From Clostridia bacterium (GTDB lineage Bacteria > Bacillota_A > Clostridia > Christensenellales > Aristaeellaceae): 33,622 bases of DNA. Position 1 is the stretch's first letter; each line of letters begins with the position of its first letter. A program made the translations under genes and the position numbers. Of this stretch, positions 24,256-31,292 are shown piece by piece. The stretch is from the NCBI GenBank assembly GCA_017464225.1, contig JAFUDW010000155.1, positions 1 to 33,622 of the forward strand. Direction: 5' to 3'. The notes under the pieces were generated by a model, which had not been told where the DNA came from, ran no database searches, and worked only from the letters and a program-made list of their open reading frames with translations.

Positions 24256-25392
24256 TTACTCTTCCAGCGCGCCGTATACCAGATCGCGCAGTTTTGGATG
24301 GATCACATCATAGGCGTAGCCGAAGTTGCGCACGTGCATGGCGACGAAAACAGACAGATGAGTATGCGGATCGATGGCCGCGTAGGCGCAGGCCGCGCCG
24401 TCCCAGCCGAACTCCCCAACGCTGCCTCGGCCTCCCTGGCTGATATCCACACGCGTGCGCACGCCCAGCGCATAGGAATATCCCTTTCTGTTCCAGGCGT
24501 CAAAGCTCTTCCGGCTTGCGGGCCCCAGCTGATTAGCGCTCCAAAGCTGGATCATCTGGGGCGACAGGATGCGCGCGCCATCCTTTGATACGCCGCCGCA
24601 GGCGATGGCGTCGGCAAAGGTGATATAATCCTTCACATCGCTGATCAGCCCTGCGCCGCCGCTTTCATAAGCAGGCGTAAAGCGATAGCTCAAATCATGG
24701 GCGTCCATGGCATCAAACGCTTTGGTTTCTCCATTGAAAACATACTGTGCGCATTGCCTGTCCCAATCTTTTTCCGCCAATTGGAATCCGATGGTCTCCA
24801 TGCCGAGGGGCGCGAAGATATGCTTTTTCAAATATTCGGAAAAACGCATGCCGGAGGCAGTTTCGATCACCGCCGCGAGCACGTCGTGGCTCAGACTGTA
24901 CAGGAAATTGGTTCCGGGTTCAAATTCCAGCGGATCCTGTGCCTTCGCTTCCACCAATTGCCGAGTGTCGGCCATTCCCCCGGTCTCCTCCAGCAGTTTT
25001 TTGACAGGGGGCGTTGCCGCGTCATAGTTCAGGCCGCTCTGCATGCTCATGAGGTGGCGGACTGTCATCACCCGTTCAGCCGGACGCGCACCGTCGCCAT
25101 CCTTGACGGTCAGATGCGCATACGCGGGCAGATATTTGCTCACGGGATCGTCCAGCGACAGCTTGCCCTGCTCGATGAGCTGCATCTCGGCGCAGGTGGT
25201 GATCACCTTGGTGGCGGAATACAGATTATAAGTTTCATTGCCCTGCAGCCGCTCTTTTCTTTCGGTATCCCTGTGTCCGGCCATGTAGCGATATAGCTGT
25301 TCATGATCCCGGCAGACGATCATATCCACGCTGGGCACGCCGATTTCATCCACCACGGAATTGACGTACTCCGTTACCTTAGAAAAATCCAT
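24256..25392 (-). CDS. Serine hydrolase of the beta-lactamase/class C fold (EstB-like)
   Basis: A 378-residue cytoplasmic enzyme of the penicillin-binding-protein-like family. The nucleophile motif S-x-x-K is Ser59-Ala-Thr-Lys62. The second motif appears as Y-S-L in F-L-Y-S-L-S-H-D near residue 183, where beta-lactamases have Y-x-N. A late G-W-D-G-A-A occupies the place of the third motif. No signal peptide is seen, so it acts inside the cell, probably as an esterase or amidase, and not as an antibiotic-resistance enzyme. AGAAGGTG precedes the ATG. It lies just after the kduD terminator; deacetylation of imported pectin fragments is a possible but unproven role. Confidence 0.85.
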   Translation of the reverse strand: MDFSKVTEYVNSVVDEIGVPSVDMIVCRDHEQLYRYMAGHRDTERKERLQGNETYNLYSATKVITTCAEMQLIEQGKLSLDDPVSKYLPAYAHLTVKDGDGARPAERVMTVRHLMSMQSGLNYDAATPPVKKLLEETGGMADTRQLVEAKAQDPLEFEPGTNFLYSLSHDVLAAVIETASGMRFSEYLKKHIFAPLGMETIGFQLAEKDWDRQCAQYVFNGETKAFDAMDAHDLSYRFTPAYESGGAGLISDVKDYITFADAIACGGVSKDGARILSPQMIQLWSANQLGPASRKSFDAWNRKGYSYALGVRTRVDISQGGRGSVGEFGWDGAACAYAAIDPHTHLSVFVAMHVRNFGYAYDVIHPKLRDLVYGALEE

Positions 25393-25408
25393 CGCGTTTC
25401 ACCTTCTT

Positions 25409-25444
25409 CATGAAAACGGGGCTGCCCGTCGGAACAGCCCCGTT
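25409..25444 (-). terminator. Terminator of the pectin operon after kduD
   Basis: AACGGGGCTG (complement of 25444-25435) pairs with CAGCCCCGTT (complement of 25424-25415) around a 10-base loop, followed by TTTTCA on the minus strand. It ends 12 bases after the kduD stop and leaves only about 16-22 bases before the serine hydrolase start. Confidence 0.85.
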
Positions 25445-25455
25445 CATTATTCATC

Positions 25456-26253
25456 TTACGGCTGCTTGCCGATATAAGCCAGGATTCCGCCGTCCACGTA
25501 GAGGATGTGGCCGTTGACAAAGTTGCTGGCGTCGGAAGCCAGGAACACCGCCGGACCCTGCAGATCCTCGGGCGTTCCCCAGCGGGCGGCAGGCGTCTTT
25601 GACACGATGAACTGGTCAAAGGGATGGCGGCTGCCGTCGGGCTGGCGCTCGCGCAGCGGCGCGGTCTGCGGCGTGGCGATGTAGCCGGGGCCGATGCCGT
25701 TGCACTGGATATTGGCCTCGCCATACTCCGAACAGATATTGCGGGTCAGCATCTTGAGGCCGCCCTTGGCCGCCGCGTAGGCCGATACGGTCTCACGGCC
25801 CAGTTCGCTCATCATGGAGCAGATGTTGATGATCTTGCCATGACCTTTTTTGATCATGGAAGGGATCACGGCTTTGGATACGATGAAAGGCGCGTTGAGG
25901 TCGACGTCGATGACCTTGCGGAATTCGGCCGCGCTCATCTCGATCATTGGGATGCGGCGGATGATACCGGCGTTATTCACCAGGATATCGATCGTTCCGA
26001 CTTCCTTTTCGATCTGCGCCACCAACGCCTGCACGGCTTCCTCGTTGGTTACATCACACACATAGCCGTGAGCGTCGATGCTCTTTTCGGCATAGGCCGC
26101 ATGGCCCTTATCAACCAGCTCCTGGTTGATATCGTTGAACACGATGGTGGCGCCGGCGGCGGCGTAAGCTTCGGCAATGGCAAAGCCGATGCCATAGGAA
26201 GCGCCGGTGATCCACGCAATTTTGCCCGTCAGGCTGAAAGCGTTCATATTCAT
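25456..26253 (-). CDS. kduD: Short-chain dehydrogenase, 2-dehydro-3-deoxy-D-gluconate 5-dehydrogenase (KduD)
   Basis: KduD reduces 2,5-diketo-3-deoxygluconate to 2-keto-3-deoxygluconate with NAD(P)H. The 265-residue protein has the Rossmann motif T-G-A-S-Y-G-I-G (16-23), N-N-A-G (93-96) and the catalytic S146, Y159, K163. The sequence also resembles gluconate 5-dehydrogenases, which many databases would name it. The choice of KduD rests on its position in one operon with kduI and GH28. AAGGAGG precedes the ATG at 26253. It ends the operon; a terminator follows. Confidence 0.88.
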   Translation of the reverse strand: MNMNAFSLTGKIAWITGASYGIGFAIAEAYAAAGATIVFNDINQELVDKGHAAYAEKSIDAHGYVCDVTNEEAVQALVAQIEKEVGTIDILVNNAGIIRRIPMIEMSAAEFRKVIDVDLNAPFIVSKAVIPSMIKKGHGKIINICSMMSELGRETVSAYAAAKGGLKMLTRNICSEYGEANIQCNGIGPGYIATPQTAPLRERQPDGSRHPFDQFIVSKTPAARWGTPEDLQGPAVFLASDASNFVNGHILYVDGGILAYIGKQP

Positions 26254-26283
26254 GATGATCTTCCTCCTTCTGTCAATAACGCG

Positions 26284-26469
26284 TTACAGTTTGTTTTCCT
26301 TATAGAATACGCCCACCAGCGCGCCCATGCCGTCGTCCGGCGTCGCGATCTGCTGGAGCGTCCATCCTTCGGATACGAACTGGTTGATGATGCCCTCAGC
26401 CTGCTCCAGATCCTTTTCCCGGCTGACCTTCAACCCTTTGTTCAGATAGACCAGTTTATATTCCCGCAT
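26284..26469 (-). CDS. DUF4177 domain-containing small protein
   Basis: A 61-residue protein with the DUF4177 pattern: a tyrosine/valine-rich first strand (Y-K-L-V-Y-L), a helix with A-E-G-I-I-N-Q-F, and E-G-W-T-L-Q followed by a last strand ending F-Y. The function of the family is unknown. The start is the ATG at 26469, eight bases after CGGAGAG; the longer in-frame extension to 26535 overlaps the kduI coding end and is not needed. It sits between kduI and kduD in the same operon. Confidence 0.75.
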   Translation of the reverse strand: MREYKLVYLNKGLKVSREKDLEQAEGIINQFVSEGWTLQQIATPDDGMGALVGVFYKENKL

Positions 26470-26494
26470 CGGTATTCTCTCCGTTGTTTTTCCT

Positions 26495-27337
26495 TTAGCG
26501 AAGCTCGGGCGTGGGAATGGTATCCATATCGTCAAACGCCTGATTCTCGCCGCCCATGGCCCAGATGAAGGTGTAATTGCTGGTGCCGGCGCCCGCGTGA
26601 ATGCTCCAGGAGGGAGAAATAACGGCCTGCTCGTTCTGCATCACGATGTGCCGGGTCTCCTGGCCCTCGCCCATCATGTGGAATACCACGTTGCCCTCGG
26701 GCACCTCAAAATAGAAGTAAACCTCCATGCGGCGTTCATGGGTATGCGCGGGCATGGTGTTCCATACCGAGCCGGGCTCCAGCACCGTCATACCCATGGA
26801 AAGCTGGCAGGTTTTGAGCACGGAGGGATGAATGAACTGATTAATCACGCGCTTGTTGCTGGTTTCCAGCGCGCCCAGGGGCTTCTTGGCGGCGTCGCCG
26901 ATCTTGATCAGCCTGTTCTCATAGCTGCAATGCGCGGGCGCGGAAACGATGTAGAACTTGGCAGGGCAGGCGGCGTTGGCGCTCTCGAAGCAGACTTCCT
27001 TCGCGCCTTTGGTGATATACAGGCAATCCTTGTATTCCAGCGTGTATACAACGCCGTCCACAATGACGCGGCCCTCGCCGCCCACGTTGAACATGCCGCA
27101 TTCCCGGCGCTCCAGGAAATAATCGGTGCCAAAGTTCTTCCAAATATCGATACCCTTGTCGATGCTCACCTTTTCGTTCACCGGCATGATGCCCAGGGTG
27201 ACCATGCGGTCCACATGGCTGTACACCGCCTGGACGGCGTCGGGCACAAAGAGGTTTTCAATGAGGAATTCCTTGCGGGTCTCCTCGGTGGTATAGCGCT
27301 TGAAATCGCGCTGGTTGCAGGAATAGCGAATATCCAT
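26495..27337 (-). CDS. kduI: 5-dehydro-4-deoxy-D-glucuronate isomerase (KduI)
   Basis: KduI isomerises 5-keto-4-deoxyuronate, the open form of the unsaturated uronate released by pectin and other polyuronide lyases, to 2,5-diketo-3-deoxygluconate. The protein is 280 residues, as the family. The zinc ligands are visible as H198, H200, E205 and H247, two residues shifted from the E. coli enzyme. The start is the ATG at 27337 (M-D-I-R-Y-S), the family-typical opening, nine bases after AAAGGAGG. An ATG three codons earlier abuts the ribosome site and is less likely. It lies between GH28 and the DUF4177 gene. Confidence 0.96.
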   Translation of the reverse strand: MDIRYSCNQRDFKRYTTEETRKEFLIENLFVPDAVQAVYSHVDRMVTLGIMPVNEKVSIDKGIDIWKNFGTDYFLERRECGMFNVGGEGRVIVDGVVYTLEYKDCLYITKGAKEVCFESANAACPAKFYIVSAPAHCSYENRLIKIGDAAKKPLGALETSNKRVINQFIHPSVLKTCQLSMGMTVLEPGSVWNTMPAHTHERRMEVYFYFEVPEGNVVFHMMGEGQETRHIVMQNEQAVISPSWSIHAGAGTSNYTFIWAMGGENQAFDDMDTIPTPELR

Positions 27338-27352
27338 TGGTTTCATCCTCCT

Positions 27353-28921
27353 TTATTGATTCAATATATTGTGATCGACGATCTGGCCGCAGTCCTGGAC
27401 GTCCAGCCAGTCGCCCGCGATCCCCTCGGTACGAACGCCCTCCAGCACGATCTGCTGGACGAACCGCGCGATCACGCCCCGGCGGCTGCACGCCTCCACG
27501 CCAGCCGCCATGGCAGGCACCATGGGCTTTGCGTCCGCCGCAAAGGAAAAAGCGCAATCGCGGATGGTGATTTTTTCCGCGGGAAGCTCGGGCAGGCCCA
27601 GGATATAGGCTGCGCAAGCTGCGCAATCCTTGGCCTGCACCCGCTCAAAGCGGATGCTGCCAACGGTGGGCGTGGTATCGTCCACAGGCTGCTTTTCCCG
27701 GCTTTGCACATAGGCCGATCGGCCGTCCGGATCGCAGAAATACATGGCGTTGACCACCAGAGGGGCTTTGACGCCCTCCATGCGCACGTCCTCAAAGACG
27801 ATATCGTCCACGACCGCGTATTGTCCGCGTCCTCGGCGGGTCTTGATGCGCAGGCCCCGATCATTGCCACGCATATAGCAATTATGCACCCGCACGCCGC
27901 GCACGCCGCCCGCCATTTCACTGCCCACGGTGACGCCGCCGTGGCCGTCCAGCATAGCGCACCAGGCGATCTCGATATCCTCGCAGGGCGTGTGATACTT
28001 TTGTCCCATATAGATCTTGCCGGACTTGATCGCGATACAGTCATCCCCCACCGAAAATACCGTGCCCAGCATGCGGATACCGCGGCAGCTTTCGGGATCG
28101 AAGCCGTCTGTATTGGGGCTGTCCGGCGGCGCTTCCACCCGGACGTTCAGGAAGCTGAGCTGCCTGCTGAATGTGGGATGCAGGTTCCAGGCAGGGCTGT
28201 TGCGGAAGGTGATTCCCTGCACGGTCACATTGGCGCAATCGCGCAAATAGAACAGCCTGCCGCGCCAAGCGCCGCGCAAGGTCCTGTGATTGATCCACCA
28301 GTCTCCCTGCTGCGCACAGCCGTCCACGACGCCTTCGCCGATGATCTGCACGTTTTCCACGCTGATGCCGGTCAGCGCCGACGCAAAGCTGCTTAGCGGA
28401 TTGCCCTCCCAGGAGCCCAGCAGGTACTCATCCTGTTCATCGGTCGTGCGCGTCATCCCCGGCAGGATGGGAAAGGCATCCCGGTCTGTGCGAAGGGCGA
28501 GCACAGCGTCCTTCTGTATCTCAATGGTAATGTCGCTTTTCAGAAACAACGGGCCGGTACGGTATGTTCCTTTGGGCACCAGCACGCGGCCGCCGGGCGG
28601 GCAGGACAGGATGGCCGCCTGCAGCATAGGCGTATCGTCATGCTCGCCGTCGCCCAGCGCTCCAAAGCGCCGCACGTTCAGCGTGCATGCTTCCTTGGCC
28701 GTACGGAAAACCAGGGACTCGGCGGGCCGGCCCTCCGCCAGGCCTTCCAGAACATATTCGGTATCAGGCCAGAGACCGAACAGCGAACAAACCGACCGAT
28801 CCTCCGTTCCGATATCTTCGCCATTCAGCCGCAACCGCACGCGGGATGAGGCGTAGTAATCGCCCTCTCTGTCCAGCAGCACGGTTGCGCTGCGGGAGGA
28901 AATATAGAGGCATTCCATCAT
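27353..28921 (-). CDS. Glycoside hydrolase family 28 enzyme, intracellular polygalacturonase type
   Basis: A 522-residue enzyme without a signal peptide, so it acts on imported oligogalacturonides. A fibronectin III-like module (about 1-75) precedes the parallel beta-helix (about 80-500). GH28 landmarks: N-T-D-G at 270-273 with D272, G-D-D at 292-294, G-H-G-G at 326-329 and R-I-K at 358-360. The three aspartates and H327 form the catalytic set. An N-terminal module plus cytoplasmic location suggest an exo-acting enzyme releasing galacturonate from non-reducing ends; this is inferred. The gene start overlaps the stop of the preceding gene (GATGATG), after GGGAGG. A second ATG at 28918 is equally usable. 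Confidence 0.93.
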   Translation of the reverse strand: MMECLYISSRSATVLLDREGDYYASSRVRLRLNGEDIGTEDRSVCSLFGLWPDTEYVLEGLAEGRPAESLVFRTAKEACTLNVRRFGALGDGEHDDTPMLQAAILSCPPGGRVLVPKGTYRTGPLFLKSDITIEIQKDAVLALRTDRDAFPILPGMTRTTDEQDEYLLGSWEGNPLSSFASALTGISVENVQIIGEGVVDGCAQQGDWWINHRTLRGAWRGRLFYLRDCANVTVQGITFRNSPAWNLHPTFSRQLSFLNVRVEAPPDSPNTDGFDPESCRGIRMLGTVFSVGDDCIAIKSGKIYMGQKYHTPCEDIEIAWCAMLDGHGGVTVGSEMAGGVRGVRVHNCYMRGNDRGLRIKTRRGRGQYAVVDDIVFEDVRMEGVKAPLVVNAMYFCDPDGRSAYVQSREKQPVDDTTPTVGSIRFERVQAKDCAACAAYILGLPELPAEKITIRDCAFSFAADAKPMVPAMAAGVEACSRRGVIARFVQQIVLEGVRTEGIAGDWLDVQDCGQIVDHNILNQ

Positions 28922-29412
28922 CCGATCCTCCCATATTCGTCTTGCGCCAGCCGGTAGTAATCAATATCCTGCGGCAGAACCCGCGCGCGCTCAAACCCGC
29001 GCATGGCGGCAGGCAGATATTTCTCAGGATCCAGAAGGCCCAGCCGGACGCCCTTCATGACGGCGTAAAGTACCCGGACGTCGTCCGATGGCAGCGCTTT
29101 CTGCGCCGCCTCCAGCAAAAGATCCGCCAGCACGCGGTAATGCTCATAAAGCTGGATATCCATATTTTCCAGCGTATCGGCCAGCGCCATCATATAATAC
29201 CCATCTGTGACACCCTCGGCAGCAAGATGCTCCCTGGCCTTTCTGAACAGACGGGCAATGTCCTTCGCTCCGGCTTTTCCGCCGAAGCGCACGTCCCATT
29301 CGGCATGCGCCGGCTGGTACAGATAAAGATTCCGCGGTTTAAGCTGTTCCTCCTCGTCAAGCATGGAAAGCTGGTTTACCATTTGTTCCAGATACGGCTG
29401 AGCAATCTCCAT
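28918..29412 (-). CDS. Truncated GH105-like protein (unsaturated glucuronyl/galacturonyl hydrolase family remnant)
   Basis: This 164-residue protein resembles the C-terminal half of GH105/GH88 unsaturated rhamnogalacturonyl hydrolases, which have about 370 residues. The visible similarity is G-Y-Y-M-M-A-L-A-D-T-L near 80-90, L-Y-E-H-Y-R-V-L-A near 97 and L-Y-A-V-M-K-G-V-R-L-G-L-L near 126-138, followed by E-K-Y-L-P-A-A. The N-terminal catalytic half is missing, and a segment near position 115 is shorter than in full enzymes. It is nevertheless an intact frame with a good start at 29412 (GGGAGG eight bases upstream), is first in the operon and is coupled to GH28. It may be a relic retained for coupling, or a non-catalytic protein. 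The relation is my pattern recognition, not a search. Confidence 0.6.
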   Translation of the reverse strand: MEIAQPYLEQMVNQLSMLDEEEQLKPRNLYLYQPAHAEWDVRFGGKAGAKDIARLFRKAREHLAAEGVTDGYYMMALADTLENMDIQLYEHYRVLADLLLEAAQKALPSDDVRVLYAVMKGVRLGLLDPEKYLPAAMRGFERARVLPQDIDYYRLAQDEYGRIG

Positions 29413-29447
29413 TGAGAACGCCTCCCGCCCCATTTTTATCTATACAC

Positions 29448-29477
29448 ATGATACAGTCTGACCATGCTCTATGTCAA
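29448..29477 (-). promoter_or_regulatory. Promoter of the GH105-like/GH28/kdu operon
   Basis: On the minus strand TTGACA (29477-29472), 18 bases and TATCAT (29453-29448) form a good promoter about 36 bases before the ATG at 29412. The 170 bases between this and the uxaB promoter contain no gene I can support. Confidence 0.75.
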
Positions 29478-29580
29478 GGTTTCCGCAAAAACTGAGCCCC
29501 TTTTTCAATATGCGGCATCCGTTTTATCCATGAACGCCGGGCAGCTGCCGCATAAAGCGCAAATTCACCCGGGAATTGTG

Positions 29581-29609
29581 TTGACGCCCGCGAAAAAAAG
29601 TTGTATGCT
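29581..29609 (+). promoter_or_regulatory. Promoter of uxaB
   Basis: TTGACG (29581-29586), 17 bases and TATGCT (29604-29609). Spanning the -10 are TTGTAT (29601-29606) and ATACAA (29614-29619), an inverted pair seven bases apart. AATTC/GAATT (29562-29566, 29573-29577) lies just upstream of the -35. Both are candidate operator pieces. Confidence 0.7.
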
Positions 29610-29644
29610 GAATATACAATTGCAAAAAACGGAGGATGACAGCA

Positions 29645-31132
29645 ATGGCTCAGCTCAATTACGAGGTTCTCAGGCAATCCGGCTATACCGGCTACGTACT
29701 TCGCAGCGCTCCCGAAAAGGTGATGCAGTTTGGCGAAGGCAATTTCCTGCGCGCGTTTGTGGATGACTTTTTTGATATCGCCAATGAAAAGGCGGGCTAT
29801 AACGGAAAAGTCGTGCTTGTGCAGCCCATCGCCAGCGGACTGACCGATCTTATCAACGCGCAGGAGGGCCTGTATACACTGTACCTGCGCGGCAGCGAAA
29901 AAGGCCAGAAGGTGGATGACAAGCGCGTGATCTCCTGCGTGAGCCGCGCCATTAATCCCTATGGCAGCTGGGATCAGGTACTGGAGCTGGCCAAGAGCCC
30001 CGATCTGGAAATCGTGGTATCCAACACCACCGAGGCCGGCATCGTACATGAAAACGAAAGCGCTTTTGATCAGCAGCCTCCCATCAGCTTCCCCGCCAAG
30101 CTCACCCGCGTACTCTTTGAGCGCTATTCCGCCGGGCTGGCTGGAGTGATCATCCTCTCCTGCGAGCTGATCGACAACAACGGCAAAGAGCTTCAAAAAT
30201 GCGTCAATCAGTATATTGACGATTGGAAGCTGAGCGACGATTTCCGCGCCTGGGTGAACGAAAAGAACACCTTCTGCTCCACGCTGGTGGATCGCATCGT
30301 GCCCGGCCGCATCCGCGACGCAGAGGAGGTCAAAGCGCTGGCCGAAGCCAACGGCTACGACGATCCGCTGACCGACGTGGGCGAAGTATTCGGCTTCTGG
30401 GCGATCGAAGGACCGGAATGGCTGGCCGACCGTCTCCCCTTTAAAAAGGCCGGCGTTCCCGTGACCGTGGTGCCTGACGTAACGCCCTACAAAAAGCGCA
30501 AGGTGCGCATCCTCAACGGCGCGCATACCGGCTTTGTGCTGGGCGCCTACCTGGCGGGCTTTGATATCGTGCGCGACTGCATGCACGATGAGACGGTGCT
30601 GGGCTTCATGAATAAAATGCTCTACGAAGAAGTGATCCCCACCCTGCCCCTGGACAAGCAGGATCTGCAGGCCTTTGCCGAAGCCGTGCAGGATCGTTTC
30701 AACAACCCCTTTGTAAACCATGAGCTGATGAGCATTTCGCTGAACTCCACCTCCAAATGGCGCGCCCGCAATATGCCCACGCTGCTGGATTACCTGAATG
30801 TCAACGGCAAACTCCCCGCTTGCCTGACTGCCTCGCTGGCGGCTTATATCGCCTTCTATTCCAATGATGCGCAGGCGCTGACCGATAAGGGCCTGATTTG
30901 CCGCCGTCCCAAGGGCAACGAATACACGGTATCCGACGACCGCTGGGTGCTGGAATTCTACTGGGCACATAAGGACGACAGCGCAGAGGATCTGGTGCAT
31001 GCCGTGCTGACCAATACCGATATGTGGGGCCAGGATCTTACCGCTCTGCCCGGCTTTGAAACCGCCGTGGCCGGCTGCTTGAAGCTCATCCGGGCCGAGG
31101 GCGCGCTGAAAGCCTTCAAGGCCAGTCTGTAA
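29645..31132 (+). CDS. uxaB: Tagaturonate reductase (altronate oxidoreductase, UxaB)
   Basis: UxaB reduces D-tagaturonate to D-altronate with NADH, the second step of galacturonate breakdown after UxaC. The 495-residue protein belongs to the long-chain mannitol dehydrogenase family: the cofactor segment is F-G-E-G-N-F-L-R-A-F near 20-29, and the conserved L-N-G-A-H-T and N-K-M-L catalytic-domain motifs lie near 293 and 322. E. coli UxaB has 483 residues. UxuB (fructuronate reductase) is the close alternative; the neighbouring uxaA favours UxaB. The start is the ATG at 29645 after GGAGG; an ATG three codons upstream abuts the ribosome site. Confidence 0.93.
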   Translation: MAQLNYEVLRQSGYTGYVLRSAPEKVMQFGEGNFLRAFVDDFFDIANEKAGYNGKVVLVQPIASGLTDLINAQEGLYTLYLRGSEKGQKVDDKRVISCVSRAINPYGSWDQVLELAKSPDLEIVVSNTTEAGIVHENESAFDQQPPISFPAKLTRVLFERYSAGLAGVIILSCELIDNNGKELQKCVNQYIDDWKLSDDFRAWVNEKNTFCSTLVDRIVPGRIRDAEEVKALAEANGYDDPLTDVGEVFGFWAIEGPEWLADRLPFKKAGVPVTVVPDVTPYKKRKVRILNGAHTGFVLGAYLAGFDIVRDCMHDETVLGFMNKMLYEEVIPTLPLDKQDLQAFAEAVQDRFNNPFVNHELMSISLNSTSKWRARNMPTLLDYLNVNGKLPACLTASLAAYIAFYSNDAQALTDKGLICRRPKGNEYTVSDDRWVLEFYWAHKDDSAEDLVHAVLTNTDMWGQDLTALPGFETAVAGCLKLIRAEGALKAFKASL

Positions 31133-31139
31133 AACTGTA

Positions 31140-31165
31140 AACGCCGCTTTCGGGCGGCGTTTTTT
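31140..31165 (+). terminator. Terminator of uxaB
   Basis: AACGCCGC (31140-31147) pairs with GCGGCGTT (31154-31161) around a TTTCGG loop, with a TTTTTT tail. It separates uxaB from uxaA, which has its own promoter. Confidence 0.9.
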
Positions 31166-31220
31166 ATGCAGCCTTTCCGCTTCTGTACGTTTTCGCCATG
31201 TAGGCTGTACATTTTTGCAA

Positions 31221-31249
31221 TTGACGGACAAATCAAAGTTGAGTACAAT
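31221..31249 (+). promoter_or_regulatory. Promoter of uxaA-kdgA-kdgK
   Basis: TTGACG (31221-31226), 17 bases and TACAAT (31244-31249). The -35 overlaps the 12-mer TTTTTGCAATTG (31212-31223), whose reverse complement occurs at the uxaB start region (29617-29628). Confidence 0.8.
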
Positions 31250-31292
31250 TTATATTGGTTTTATGCAGGATTTCACCCGATGGAGGGATATA

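Noticed and set aside
24256..25392. Beta-lactamase resistance gene
   Set aside because: No signal peptide, Y-S-L in place of Y-x-N, and position beside pectin genes point to an intracellular esterase-type enzyme.
25624..26568. Plus-strand open frame over kduD
   Set aside because: Mirror of the SDR gene; no ribosome site or recognisable fold.
26597..28396. Plus-strand open frame of 599 codons over kduI and GH28
   Set aside because: It runs across two well-identified minus genes and gives A/H/D-rich sequence without motifs. It is a by-product of GC-rich codon use.
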